This document shows, piece after piece, positions 1 to 5,279 of a stretch of 5,279 nt of DNA. Origin of the DNA: Methylocystaceae bacterium UBA5192 (GTDB lineage Bacteria > Pseudomonadota > Alphaproteobacteria > Rhizobiales > Beijerinckiaceae); assembly GCA_002412985.1 (NCBI GenBank), contig DHWC01000062.1, forward strand, positions 777 through 6,055. The letters are read 5' to 3'. Under the pieces are notes generated by a model. The model worked only from the letters and a program-made list of their open reading frames with translations, ran no database searches and was not told where the DNA came from. Position 1 is the stretch's first letter. Each line of letters opens with the position of its first letter. The position numbers and the translations under genes were made by a program.

Positions 1-822
1 AGTTCCGTCAAAGCTACGTTTGAGCAGATTTTTCGTCGTGAGCGTATTTCTGTTGCTTATGTCGAAGGCGACAGCTTTCATCGATACAATCGAGCGGAAA
101 TGAAAGCTCAAATGGGCGAAGCACAAGCCAAAGGTCATCATAATTTTAGCCATTTTGGTCCAGCAGCTAATTTACTCTTCGAACTAGAGAAACTTTTTCG
201 AGAATATGGCGAAACAGGATCGGGTAGCTATAGACATTATGCACATGATGAAAACGAAGCAGCGAAACTTGGCGTACCCCCAGGCACCTTCACAAAATGG
301 GAAGAGCTTCCGCCTAATACAGATATCTTATTCTATGAAGGACTCCATGGCGCCGTTGTAACTGATGACGTTAACGTTGCTCGCTATGCTGATTTAAAGA
401 TTGGCGTAGTGCCAGTGATAAATCTCGAATGGACCCAGAAGCTTCACCGCGATAGACATTCTCGTGGGTATACAACAGAAGCGGTAACTGAAACTATTTT
501 ACGACGTATGCATGACTATGTTTATTACATTTGTCCGCAGTTTTCGGAAACAGATATCAATTTTCAACGCGCCCCTACTGTTGATACATCAAATCCTTTT
601 GTTGCTCGCTCTATTCCAACCCCTGATGAGTCAATCGTAGTTATCAGGTTCCGCGATCCTCGCGATGTTGATTTTCCTTACTTGGTAAACATGATTGCAG
701 GAAGCTGGATGTCGCGAGCAAATTCCATAGTCATCCCTGGCAACCGTCTTGATTTAGCCATGCAACTTATCCTCACACCAAGAATTCTTGAAATTGTTAA
801 GCGAAAGAAAAACGCGCCTTAA
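1..822 (+). CDS. cbbP: Phosphoribulokinase, 5'-truncated by the window edge
   Basis: Phosphorylates ribulose-5-phosphate with ATP to ribulose-1,5-bisphosphate, the RuBisCO substrate; cytosolic and specific to the CBB cycle. The frame is open from base 1, giving 273 visible residues, so the ATG at base 100 is internal. Adding 18 to visible positions reproduces Rhodobacter sphaeroides class I numbering: EGDSFHRY at visible 22-29 supplies Asp42 and His45, with Arg49 just after; FYEGLHG supplies the Walker B Glu131; NLEWTQKLHRD supplies Lys165 and Asp169, followed by Arg173. All these catalytic or substrate-binding residues are present. The missing 18 residues should contain most of the Gly-rich ATP-binding loop, giving about 291 residues, normal for the bacterial class I family. 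The C-terminal part (VDTSNPF, FPYL, GSWMSRANSI) is typical. cbbT follows after 19 bases. In relatives the enzyme is NADH-activated; this cannot be read from the sequence here. Identity is secure; only the true start is unseen. Confidence 0.97.
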   Translation, partial: SSVKATFEQIFRRERISVAYVEGDSFHRYNRAEMKAQMGEAQAKGHHNFSHFGPAANLLFELEKLFREYGETGSGSYRHYAHDENEAAKLGVPPGTFTKWEELPPNTDILFYEGLHGAVVTDDVNVARYADLKIGVVPVINLEWTQKLHRDRHSRGYTTEAVTETILRRMHDYVYYICPQFSETDINFQRAPTVDTSNPFVARSIPTPDESIVVIRFRDPRDVDFPYLVNMIAGSWMSRANSIVIPGNRLDLAMQLILTPRILEIVKRKKNAP

Positions 823-823
823 T

Positions 824-828
824 GGAGA
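824..828 (+). promoter_or_regulatory. Ribosome binding site of cbbT (GGAGA)
   Basis: GGAGA lies just after the cbbP stop codon and 13 bases before the cbbT ATG. This spacing is somewhat longer than the usual 5-9 bases. No better purine-rich match is closer to the ATG, since the bases between are A/T-rich. The start at 842 is still favoured because the family-typical N-terminus (RQSLLANAIRALAMDAV) begins about 11 residues downstream of it. Confidence 0.55.
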
Positions 829-841
829 ATAAAAGATTATA

Positions 842-2830
842 ATGACTGCAATTAACGAGAATAACATCGCACGCCAGAGTCTTCTTGCTAACGCAATACG
901 CGCACTGGCAATGGATGCCGTAGAAAAAGCAAAATCTGGTCATCCAGGCATGCCTATGGGTATGGCGGATGTTGCTACAGTCTTATTTCAAAGGATCATG
1001 AAATTTGACGCGTCCCATCCAAATTGGCCAGATCGTGATCGCTTCGTACTTTCTGCCGGTCATGGCTCAATGCTGCTTTATGCCTTGTTTTATTTGCTCG
1101 GCTATCCAGGCGTCACTCGAAAGGATTTAGAGAACTTTCGTCAGATGGGTTCTCCAACGGCGGGACACCCTGAATATGGACATATTGACGGAATCGAAAC
1201 GACTACCGGACCGCTCGGACAAGGGCTTGCTACAGCGGTGGGAATGGCGATTGCTGAACGCTTGTCTGCGGCGCGTTTCGGCGCTGAGTTAGTCGATCAT
1301 CACACCTATGTGATTGCAGGCGACGGATGTCTCATGGAAGGTTTAAGCCACGAGGCGATCGATCTTGCTGGACATTTAAAACTTTCTCGACTGATCGTGC
1401 TGTGGGATGACAATTCAATATCGATCGATGGGCCAACAAGTCTTGCAACCTCAACAGACCAATTAGGCCGTTTCACTGCTTCAGGCTGGCATGTTTGCCG
1501 CGTCGATGGACACGATCCCGAGGCAGTGTTTAATGCCCTTGAAGCCGCTAAAAGCGATGAAAGACCTTCACTGATTGCTTGCCGTACAATCATTGGGTTT
1601 GGCTCTCCTGGCAAACAGGGAAAAGAGACCTGTCATGGCTCACCGCTTGGCCCCAATGAGATTGAAGCAGCTCGTAAAAAACTAAACTGGACGCATGAAC
1701 CTTTTGAGATTCCCAACGATATCCTCCAGTCTTGGCGTCATGCTGGCCAACGTGGCGCATCAATAAGACAAGCTTGGGAAAAACGCCTCGAAACAACAAA
1801 AAAGGGAGTTGAGTTTAAAAACTTCTTAAATGGAGAGGTATCTCTTGATGTGTCAGGGCCTTTGGCTGCGCTACGTAAAAATTTCGCTCTAGATAAACCT
1901 AAGATCGCCACACGTAAATCTTCAGAACTGACACTGGCAGTCATTAACGAAGCAACAGAGGCGACTATCGGGGGCTCTGCTGACCTTACGCACTCTAATT
2001 TCACGATCACTAAAGATATGGGCTCAGTTCGTCCAGATAACTTTACAGGCCGTTATGTCCATTATGGCGTACGTGAATTTGGAATGGCTGCGGCTATGAA
2101 TGGGATTGCGTTACATGGAGGCTTCGTGCCCTATGGCGGCACATTTCTTGTTTTCTCAGACTACGCACGCGGAGCCATAAGACTTTCTGCTTTAATGGGT
2201 TTGCGCGTCATCTATGTTCTCACGCATGACTCGATCGGTTTGGGAGAAGACGGCCCTACACATCAGCCCGTCGAGCACCTTGCGTCTCTGAGGGCGTTAC
2301 CAAATTTATACGTATTTCGACCAGCAGACGCCATCGAAACTGCTGAATGTTGGGAAATCGCTATTAACACGAAACAAACTCCTTCAGCTCTCAGTCTATC
2401 CCGTCAGAACCTTGCAACATTAGACCGTCCCATTGATGAAAATTTAAGTTCAAAGGGCGCTTATATTCTACGTGAACCTGATCGCCAGCGTGACATTACT
2501 TTGTTAGCAACCGGATCAGAAGTAGAGATTGCGCTAGAGGCTGCTCAGAAACTTTTTCTTCACGGCAAGCACGCAGCTGTTGTCTCTATGCCTTGCTGGG
2601 AGCTCTTCGAGATACAACCTGAAAGCTACAGAAAAGAAATTCTTGGCTCTGCGCCGCGCATTGGGATTGAAGCCGCTATACGTTTAGGCTGGGATCGATG
2701 GATCGGCGAGAATGGAACATTTATCGGAATGCATGGGTTCGGCGCTAGCGCTCCGGCTAATGAACTTTATCAGCATTTTGGAATTACCGCTGATTCAATT
2801 GTAACTGAAGCATTAGCTCTAATTAAATAG
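842..2830 (+). CDS. cbbT: Transketolase
   Basis: Thiamine-diphosphate enzyme that moves two-carbon ketol units between sugar phosphates. In the CBB cycle it makes xylulose-5-P plus erythrose-4-P from fructose-6-P and glyceraldehyde-3-P, and xylulose-5-P plus ribose-5-P from sedoheptulose-7-P. Its 662 residues are full length for the family. Visible motifs in order: SGHPG (32-36), SAGHGS (71-76), GPLGQG (123-128), the ThDP/metal motif starting GDG (160-162) and ending DDN (189-191), TCHGSPLG with His265, GGSADLT (377-383), and HYGVREFGM (407-415) with Glu412, equivalent to the cofactor-activating Glu411 of E. coli. THDSIGLGEDGPTHQP (461-476) carries the substrate-contacting Asp470 and His474, and SRQN (520-523) the phosphate-binding Arg. 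No catalytic residue is missing. Position between cbbP and cbbA marks it as the Calvin-cycle isozyme; it could also serve the pentose phosphate pathway if no other tkt exists. Confidence 0.97.
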   Translation: MTAINENNIARQSLLANAIRALAMDAVEKAKSGHPGMPMGMADVATVLFQRIMKFDASHPNWPDRDRFVLSAGHGSMLLYALFYLLGYPGVTRKDLENFRQMGSPTAGHPEYGHIDGIETTTGPLGQGLATAVGMAIAERLSAARFGAELVDHHTYVIAGDGCLMEGLSHEAIDLAGHLKLSRLIVLWDDNSISIDGPTSLATSTDQLGRFTASGWHVCRVDGHDPEAVFNALEAAKSDERPSLIACRTIIGFGSPGKQGKETCHGSPLGPNEIEAARKKLNWTHEPFEIPNDILQSWRHAGQRGASIRQAWEKRLETTKKGVEFKNFLNGEVSLDVSGPLAALRKNFALDKPKIATRKSSELTLAVINEATEATIGGSADLTHSNFTITKDMGSVRPDNFTGRYVHYGVREFGMAAAMNGIALHGGFVPYGGTFLVFSDYARGAIRLSALMGLRVIYVLTHDSIGLGEDGPTHQPVEHLASLRALPNLYVFRPADAIETAECWEIAINTKQTPSALSLSRQNLATLDRPIDENLSSKGAYILREPDRQRDITLLATGSEVEIALEAAQKLFLHGKHAAVVSMPCWELFEIQPESYRKEILGSAPRIGIEAAIRLGWDRWIGENGTFIGMHGFGASAPANELYQHFGITADSIVTEALALIK

Positions 2831-2844
2831 AAGAACGAAATAGC

Positions 2845-2849
2845 GGAGA
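2845..2849 (+). promoter_or_regulatory. Ribosome binding site of cbbA (GGAGA)
   Basis: GGAGA sits in the 24-base cbbT-cbbA gap and ends 5 bases before the ATG at 2855, which is a standard spacing and supports that start. The gap contains no hairpin with a T-run, so transcription should continue from cbbT into cbbA. Confidence 0.75.
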
Positions 2850-2854
2850 TATTA

Positions 2855-3937
2855 ATGGCTCTTATCACCCTGAGACAGTTGCTTGATCATGCCGCAGAAC
2901 ATGACTATGGCGTCCCTGCTTTTAATATTAATAATATGGAACAAGGACTCGCTGTAATGGAGGCTGCAGCCGCTGTTGATGCGCCTGTTATTATACAAGC
3001 GTCACGAGGCGCCCGCGCCTATGCAAATGATATTATGCTTGCTAAAATGATTGAGGCTTTAGTTGCGATTTGGCCAGAAATTCCCGTTGTTATGCACCTT
3101 GATCATGGGAATGCCGAGTCAACCTGCGCTAGCGCGATAAAATATGGATTTTCCTCTGTCATGATGGACGGCTCCTTAAGAGCCGATGGCAAAACTCCAG
3201 CTGATTTTGCGTATAATGTTAGCACTACTCGAAGCGTTGTTAATCTCGCGCATTGGGTTGGCGCCTCTGTTGAAGGCGAACTCGGCGTTCTGGGGTCACT
3301 TGAAACAGGTGAGGGCGAAAAAGAAGATGGCCACGGCGCTGAAGGCAAACTGAGTCATGATCAGCTCCTAACAGATCCAGATCAGGCAGAAAAATTTGTT
3401 GCTCAAACTAAAGTAGATGCTTTAGCGATTGCTATGGGCACATCTCATGGCGCTTATAAATTTACGCGCAAACCTGATGGTGCGATACTGGCTATGAACG
3501 TTGTAGAAGAAATACATCGCCGTTTGCCTAACACGCATCTAGTTATGCATGGATCCTCATCCGTTCCACAAGAGCTTCAAGAAGCCTTTAATGCAGCAGG
3601 CGGTCAAATGCCTCAAACATGGGGCGTCCCAGTTTCTGAGATCCAACGAGGTATTAAATTTGGAGTCAGAAAGATCAACATTGACACGGACAACCGCATT
3701 GCAATGACGGCAGCTATACGAGGGATATTAACCAAGAACAAAGCTGAATTTGATCCTCGAAAATATCTTAAACCCGCAATGGATGCTATGCGAGAAGTTT
3801 GCAAGCAAAGATACGAAGAATTTAACGCTGCTGGACAAGCAAAAAAAATTAAGCCTATCCCAATGTCCGAAATGGCAAAACGTTATGTGAGCGGCGAATT
3901 AGATCCAAAATTTGCGAACAAACAGGCAGCGGAGTAA
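2855..3937 (+). CDS. cbbA: Fructose-bisphosphate aldolase, class II, Calvin-cycle subtype
   Basis: Zinc-dependent aldolase that condenses dihydroxyacetone phosphate with glyceraldehyde-3-P to fructose-1,6-bisphosphate. In the CBB cycle this subtype is also expected to condense DHAP with erythrose-4-P to sedoheptulose-1,7-bisphosphate. The 360 residues match the usual length of the class IIB CbbA subgroup. VVMHLDHGN (78-86) holds the catalytic Asp83 and zinc ligand His84; SVEGELG (138-144) is the acidic family motif; GTSHGAYKF (195-203) holds zinc ligand His198; VMHGSSSVP (230-238) holds His232; KINIDTDNRIAMTAAIR (273-289) forms the DHAP phosphate-binding region. The EDGHGAEGKLSHDQLLTDP stretch (157-175) is characteristic of the long subtype. 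No Schiff-base class I features are seen. A good Shine-Dalgarno supports the ATG, and the family-typical opening (MALITLRQLLDHAAEH) begins at that Met. rpe starts 3 bases after its stop, so the two are probably translationally coupled. Confidence 0.96.
   Translation: MALITLRQLLDHAAEHDYGVPAFNINNMEQGLAVMEAAAAVDAPVIIQASRGARAYANDIMLAKMIEALVAIWPEIPVVMHLDHGNAESTCASAIKYGFSSVMMDGSLRADGKTPADFAYNVSTTRSVVNLAHWVGASVEGELGVLGSLETGEGEKEDGHGAEGKLSHDQLLTDPDQAEKFVAQTKVDALAIAMGTSHGAYKFTRKPDGAILAMNVVEEIHRRLPNTHLVMHGSSSVPQELQEAFNAAGGQMPQTWGVPVSEIQRGIKFGVRKINIDTDNRIAMTAAIRGILTKNKAEFDPRKYLKPAMDAMREVCKQRYEEFNAAGQAKKIKPIPMSEMAKRYVSGELDPKFANKQAAE
3931..3934 (+). promoter_or_regulatory. Ribosome binding site that fixes the TTG start of rpe (GGAG)
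   Basis: GGAG lies within the last codons of cbbA, 6 bases before a TTG at 3941. The spacing is ideal, and the next in-frame ATG is 26 codons further in, beyond conserved active-site sequence. The site therefore decides the start codon, and its position in the upstream gene suggests re-initiation by ribosomes finishing cbbA. Confidence 0.75.
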
Positions 3938-3940
3938 TTC

Positions 3941-4603
3941 TTGAATAAAGATCTCATCATTGCGCCATCGATACTTTCAGCTGATTTTGCACGCTTAGGC
4001 GAGGAGATCAGCGCCATGGTTGATGCTGGCGCAGATTGGATACATCTAGATGTTATGGATGGACATTTTGTCCCAAACATAACCTTTGGACCCAATGTAG
4101 TCGCTGCGCTTAGATCCTATACCGTGTTGCCGCTAGACGTCCATTTGATGATAGCTCCAGTAGACCCCTACATAGAGAGCTTTGCTCAGGCTGGCGCTGA
4201 TATCATCACAGTGCATGCTGAAGCCGGCCCTCATCTACATCGCTCCTTACAAACAATTCGCAAGTTGGGTAAGAAATCTGGCGTATCACTCAATCCCGCA
4301 ACACCTGAACACATTTTGAAATACATATTAGAGGATATTGATCTTGTATTAGTGATGAGCGTAAATCCTGGGTTTGGAGGACAATCTTTTATTGATTCTC
4401 AGCTAGCTAAAATTAGCGTGATCAGAGAAATGATCGGGGAACGTCCTATCAAACTCCAAGTTGATGGTGGGATAACTCCAAAAACAATTGGAGCCATTGT
4501 TGAGGCTGGGGCCGATACAGTGGTTGCCGGCTCAGCAGCTTTTAACGGCGGACCGCAATATTACAGGGAAAATATACAAGCATTACGCGCTATGGCGCGG
4601 TAA
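3941..4603 (+). CDS. rpe: Ribulose-phosphate 3-epimerase, TTG start
   Basis: Interconverts D-xylulose-5-P and D-ribulose-5-P, feeding phosphoribulokinase (cbbE in cbb operon nomenclature) and also serving the pentose phosphate pathway. A 220-residue (beta/alpha)8 barrel of normal family length. Visible motifs: IAPSILSADFARLG (7-20); HLDVMDGHFVPNITFGP (35-51) with metal ligand His35 and the acid/base and metal residue Asp37; DVHLMI (66-71) with metal ligand His68; MSVNPGFGGQSF (139-150), the phosphate/loop signature; VDGGI (174-178) with the second catalytic Asp175; VAGSAAF (195-201), the C-terminal phosphate-binding turn. All four metal ligands are present. The start is TTG: the family N-terminus begins a few residues after it, a well-spaced GGAG precedes it, and no ATG or GTG fits. 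It is the last gene of the cbb cluster, 3 bases after cbbA. No rho-independent terminator follows. Confidence 0.96.
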   Translation: MNKDLIIAPSILSADFARLGEEISAMVDAGADWIHLDVMDGHFVPNITFGPNVVAALRSYTVLPLDVHLMIAPVDPYIESFAQAGADIITVHAEAGPHLHRSLQTIRKLGKKSGVSLNPATPEHILKYILEDIDLVLVMSVNPGFGGQSFIDSQLAKISVIREMIGERPIKLQVDGGITPKTIGAIVEAGADTVVAGSAAFNGGPQYYRENIQALRAMAR

Positions 4604-4704
4604 CGACGGGTTAGATCGCCAAACAGCCAAGCATTTGGCAAAACTGATGATCTTCTCAAACGGGTTGCACAACAGGCATCCTGGCATTATGCAAGGGACA
4701 ATAT

Positions 4705-4779
4705 TGGGGCGTCGCCAAGTGGTAAGGCAGCGGATTTTGATTCCGCCATACGGAGGTTCGAATCCTCCCGCCCCAGCCA
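4705..4779 (+). tRNA. tRNA-Gln, anticodon UUG, CCA encoded
   Basis: A complete cloverleaf can be drawn. The 7-bp acceptor stem pairs 4705-4711 (TGGGGCG) with 4769-4775 (CGCCCCA). The D stem pairs GCC 4714-4716 with GGC 4726-4728, with a GG in the loop. The anticodon stem pairs GCGGA 4730-4734 with TCCGC 4742-4746; its loop TTTTGAT puts TTG at positions 34-36, which reads CAA (and CAG by wobble). A 5-base variable loop follows, then the T stem GGAGG 4752-4756 with CCTCC 4764-4768 around TTCGAAT. The discriminator is G 4776, followed by encoded CCA at 4777-4779. The weak U1-A72 pair and G73 are typical identity features of bacterial tRNA-Gln. It lies 101 bases after rpe and could be read from its own promoter or by read-through from the operon. 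Confidence 0.97.
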
Positions 4780-4945
4780 TGACCTCAATCAAATAACTCT
4801 CGGTATTATGGCCATTGACGCAACACGAAGCAGCTCAGCTTGTTTACTTTCATCGCAATAAAGAAGCCTCCGCCCATCGTTGCTCCCCGAATTGGCTCAT
4901 ACCCGAGATCAATAATTCAGCGCAGATCATCTATCTAAAAAAGCT
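4780..4945 (+). other. Intergenic DNA between tRNA-Gln and the small exported-protein gene
   Basis: No gene, intact terminator or convincing promoter was found here. A weak imperfect pairing (CCAT/ATGG and ACC/GGT, 4777-4784 with 4802-4811) overlaps the tRNA CCA end but is not followed by T residues. AATAAT at 4911-4916 resembles a -10 hexamer, but the best -35-like sequence (TTGGCT, 4892-4897) is only 13 bases away, too close for a normal sigma-70 promoter. Confidence 0.4.
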
Positions 4946-4950
4946 GGGAG
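4946..4950 (+). promoter_or_regulatory. Ribosome binding site of the small exported-protein gene (GGGAG)
   Basis: GGGAG lies 1 base before an ATG at 4952 and 7 bases before a second in-frame ATG at 4958. Only the second spacing is workable for a Shine-Dalgarno site, so initiation at 4958 is preferred; the protein differs by just two residues. Confidence 0.6.
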
Positions 4951-4957
4951 CATGAAT

Positions 4958-5191
4958 ATGGATAAAATATCAAAAACTCTATTAGTCATTTTAGCGGCGG
5001 GTATATGGTTGAATTTCATTGTAATGTTGCTGAAACCAAATCCGGCTTTAGCTGAACAAGATCTGTTGAGCAGCTTAGTAAAAAATTATACCGGATCTAC
5101 AGCTGCAGATTTTAACATCGTAAAAAAAGCAATATTGAGCATTGCCGATGGCACTTGCACAAATAAAAAGCTCTGCGGACCCTCGCAATAA
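4958..5191 (+). CDS. Small exported or membrane-anchored hypothetical protein
   Basis: Function not recognised. Counting from the preferred ATG at 4958, the protein has 77 residues: a short charged start (MDKISK), then a hydrophobic segment of about 18-20 residues (roughly 7-25, LLVILAAGIWLNFIVMLL), then KPNPALAEQ. PALA-E resembles a signal peptidase I site (A-L-A cleaved before Glu at residue 33), which would release a mature part of about 45 residues. Without cleavage it would be a single-pass protein with its tail in the periplasm. The tail is polar and ends with two cysteines six positions apart (GTCTNKKLCG, Cys67 and Cys73), which could form a disulfide after export. A good Shine-Dalgarno, a typical signal sequence and base composition like its neighbours argue for a real gene. 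No lipobox cysteine is present. The upstream neighbour is a tRNA and gives no functional hint; the next gene lies outside the window. Confidence 0.7.
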   Translation: MDKISKTLLVILAAGIWLNFIVMLLKPNPALAEQDLLSSLVKNYTGSTAADFNIVKKAILSIADGTCTNKKLCGPSQ

Positions 5192-5213
5192 GTAGAATAG
5201 AAAAATTTAAGTT

Positions 5214-5238
5214 TAGTAACGCTATTCGCGCGATACTA
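5214..5238. repeat. Imperfect inverted repeat downstream of the small gene
   Basis: TAGTA (5214-5218) pairs with TACTA (5234-5238) and CGC (5220-5222) with GCG (5230-5232), separated by one A/A mismatch and a 7-base loop. The right half includes the perfect palindrome TCGCGCGA (5226-5233). No T-run follows, so it is a poor intrinsic terminator. It could be a weak stem-loop at the mRNA end, an operator for a downstream gene, or chance. Confidence 0.3.
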
Positions 5239-5249
5239 TTAAGTTAAGC

Positions 5250-5255
5250 TTGACA
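5250..5255 (+). promoter_or_regulatory. Possible -35 element (TTGACA) cut off at the window end
   Basis: A perfect sigma-70 -35 hexamer lies 24 bases before the window end. A -10 at 17-18 bases would fall at 5273-5279, in an A-run (AAAAAT at 5274-5279 matches TATAAT in 4 of 6 positions) that touches the window edge. It may drive a + strand gene beyond the window; a six-base match alone is weak support. Confidence 0.3.
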
Positions 5256-5279
5256 CAAAAACCGCCTAAGCGAAAAAAT

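Larger units (their letters stand above)
1..4603 (+). other. Distal part of a cbb (Calvin cycle) operon: cbbP-cbbT-cbbA-rpe
   Basis: Four same-strand genes of one pathway are separated by only 19, 24 and 3 bases, with no terminator or promoter-like sequence in the gaps, which indicates a single transcript. The order equals the end of the cbbLSXFPTAE arrangement described in Xanthobacter flavus and similar alphaproteobacteria. By inference cbbF, and probably cbbLSX with a divergent LysR-type cbbR, lie upstream. No RuBisCO gene is present between cbbA and rpe, unlike operons that place cbbLS(X) there. Confidence 0.85.

Noticed and set aside
100..822. Taking the ATG at base 100 as the start of phosphoribulokinase.
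   Set aside because: The frame is open to base 1, and the upstream residues include the conserved EGDSFHRY active-site motif, so the gene is truncated by the window edge rather than starting at 100.
1306..1614. Several - strand open frames inside cbbT, cbbA and rpe (also 1590-1799, 1738-2010, 3103-3348, 3613-3804, 3883-4095).
   Set aside because: All lie antisense within genes with full conserved motifs, have no convincing ribosome binding sites and show no recognisable protein features.
4618..4639. A possible terminator after rpe: GCCAAA (4618-4623) or GCCAA (4626-4630) pairing with TTTGGC (4634-4639).
   Set aside because: The stems are only 5-6 bp and are followed by AAAACTGATG rather than a T-run, so this does not qualify as an intrinsic terminator.
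4665..4690. A possible tRNA-Gln promoter: TTGCAC (4665-4670) and CATTAT (4685-4690).
   Set aside because: The spacer is only 14 bases and the -10 matches in 4 of 6 positions. The distance to the tRNA is reasonable, but the spacing is too short to claim a promoter.
4752..4779. The tRNA-Gln 3' end as an attachment site for an integrated element.
   Set aside because: No second copy of the T-arm/acceptor sequence, no integrase gene and no composition break are visible within the window downstream.
4583..4792. A 69-codon - strand open frame across the tRNA.
   Set aside because: It is the reverse reading of the rpe end and the tRNA gene, starts within the complement of the tRNA flank and shows no recognisable domain.
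4488..4796. A 102-codon + strand open frame overlapping the end of rpe and the tRNA.
   Set aside because: It is in a different frame from rpe over conserved rpe sequence, runs through the tRNA-Gln gene and has no family-like motifs; it is a shadow frame.

Overview
The window carries the 3' part of a Calvin-Benson-Bassham (CBB) cycle operon, followed by a glutamine tRNA and a small exported-protein gene, all on the + strand. The partial phosphoribulokinase lines up residue for residue with the Rhodobacter-type octameric class I enzyme. The gene order P-T-A-E matches the tail of the alphaproteobacterial cbb operon (for example the cbbLSXFPTAE order known from Xanthobacter flavus). I infer an autotrophic or facultatively autotrophic proteobacterium, most likely an alphaproteobacterium. 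The base composition looks lower in GC than is usual for Hyphomicrobiales or Rhodobacterales (judged by eye from A/T-rich third positions), so the genus is left open.

Layout: 1-822 cbbP, whose 5' end lies outside the window (about 18 residues missing, including most of the P-loop). 842-2830 cbbT (transketolase). 2855-3937 cbbA (class II fructose-bisphosphate aldolase, Calvin-cycle subtype). 3941-4603 cbbE/rpe (ribulose-phosphate 3-epimerase, starting on TTG). The gaps between them are 19, 24 and 3 bases and hold Shine-Dalgarno sites but no terminators, so they very probably form one transcript. 4705-4779 is tRNA-Gln(UUG) with encoded CCA. A small gene (about 4958-5191) encodes a roughly 77-residue protein with an N-terminal hydrophobic segment, a possible signal-peptidase site and two C-terminal cysteines. 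The last 90 bases hold an imperfect dyad and a perfect TTGACA hexamer, perhaps the start of regulatory DNA for a gene beyond the window.

How the genes work together: aldolase makes fructose-1,6-bisphosphate and sedoheptulose-1,7-bisphosphate. Transketolase redistributes two-carbon units to give xylulose-5-phosphate and ribose-5-phosphate. Epimerase converts xylulose-5-phosphate to ribulose-5-phosphate. Phosphoribulokinase makes ribulose-1,5-bisphosphate for RuBisCO. RuBisCO itself and the FBPase/SBPase gene (cbbF) are not in the window and would be expected upstream.

The window is mostly an ordinary, well-conserved metabolic operon, and I see no convincing undescribed system. The least explained items are the small exported protein and the long open frame that continues in phase after the rpe stop codon and runs through the tRNA gene.
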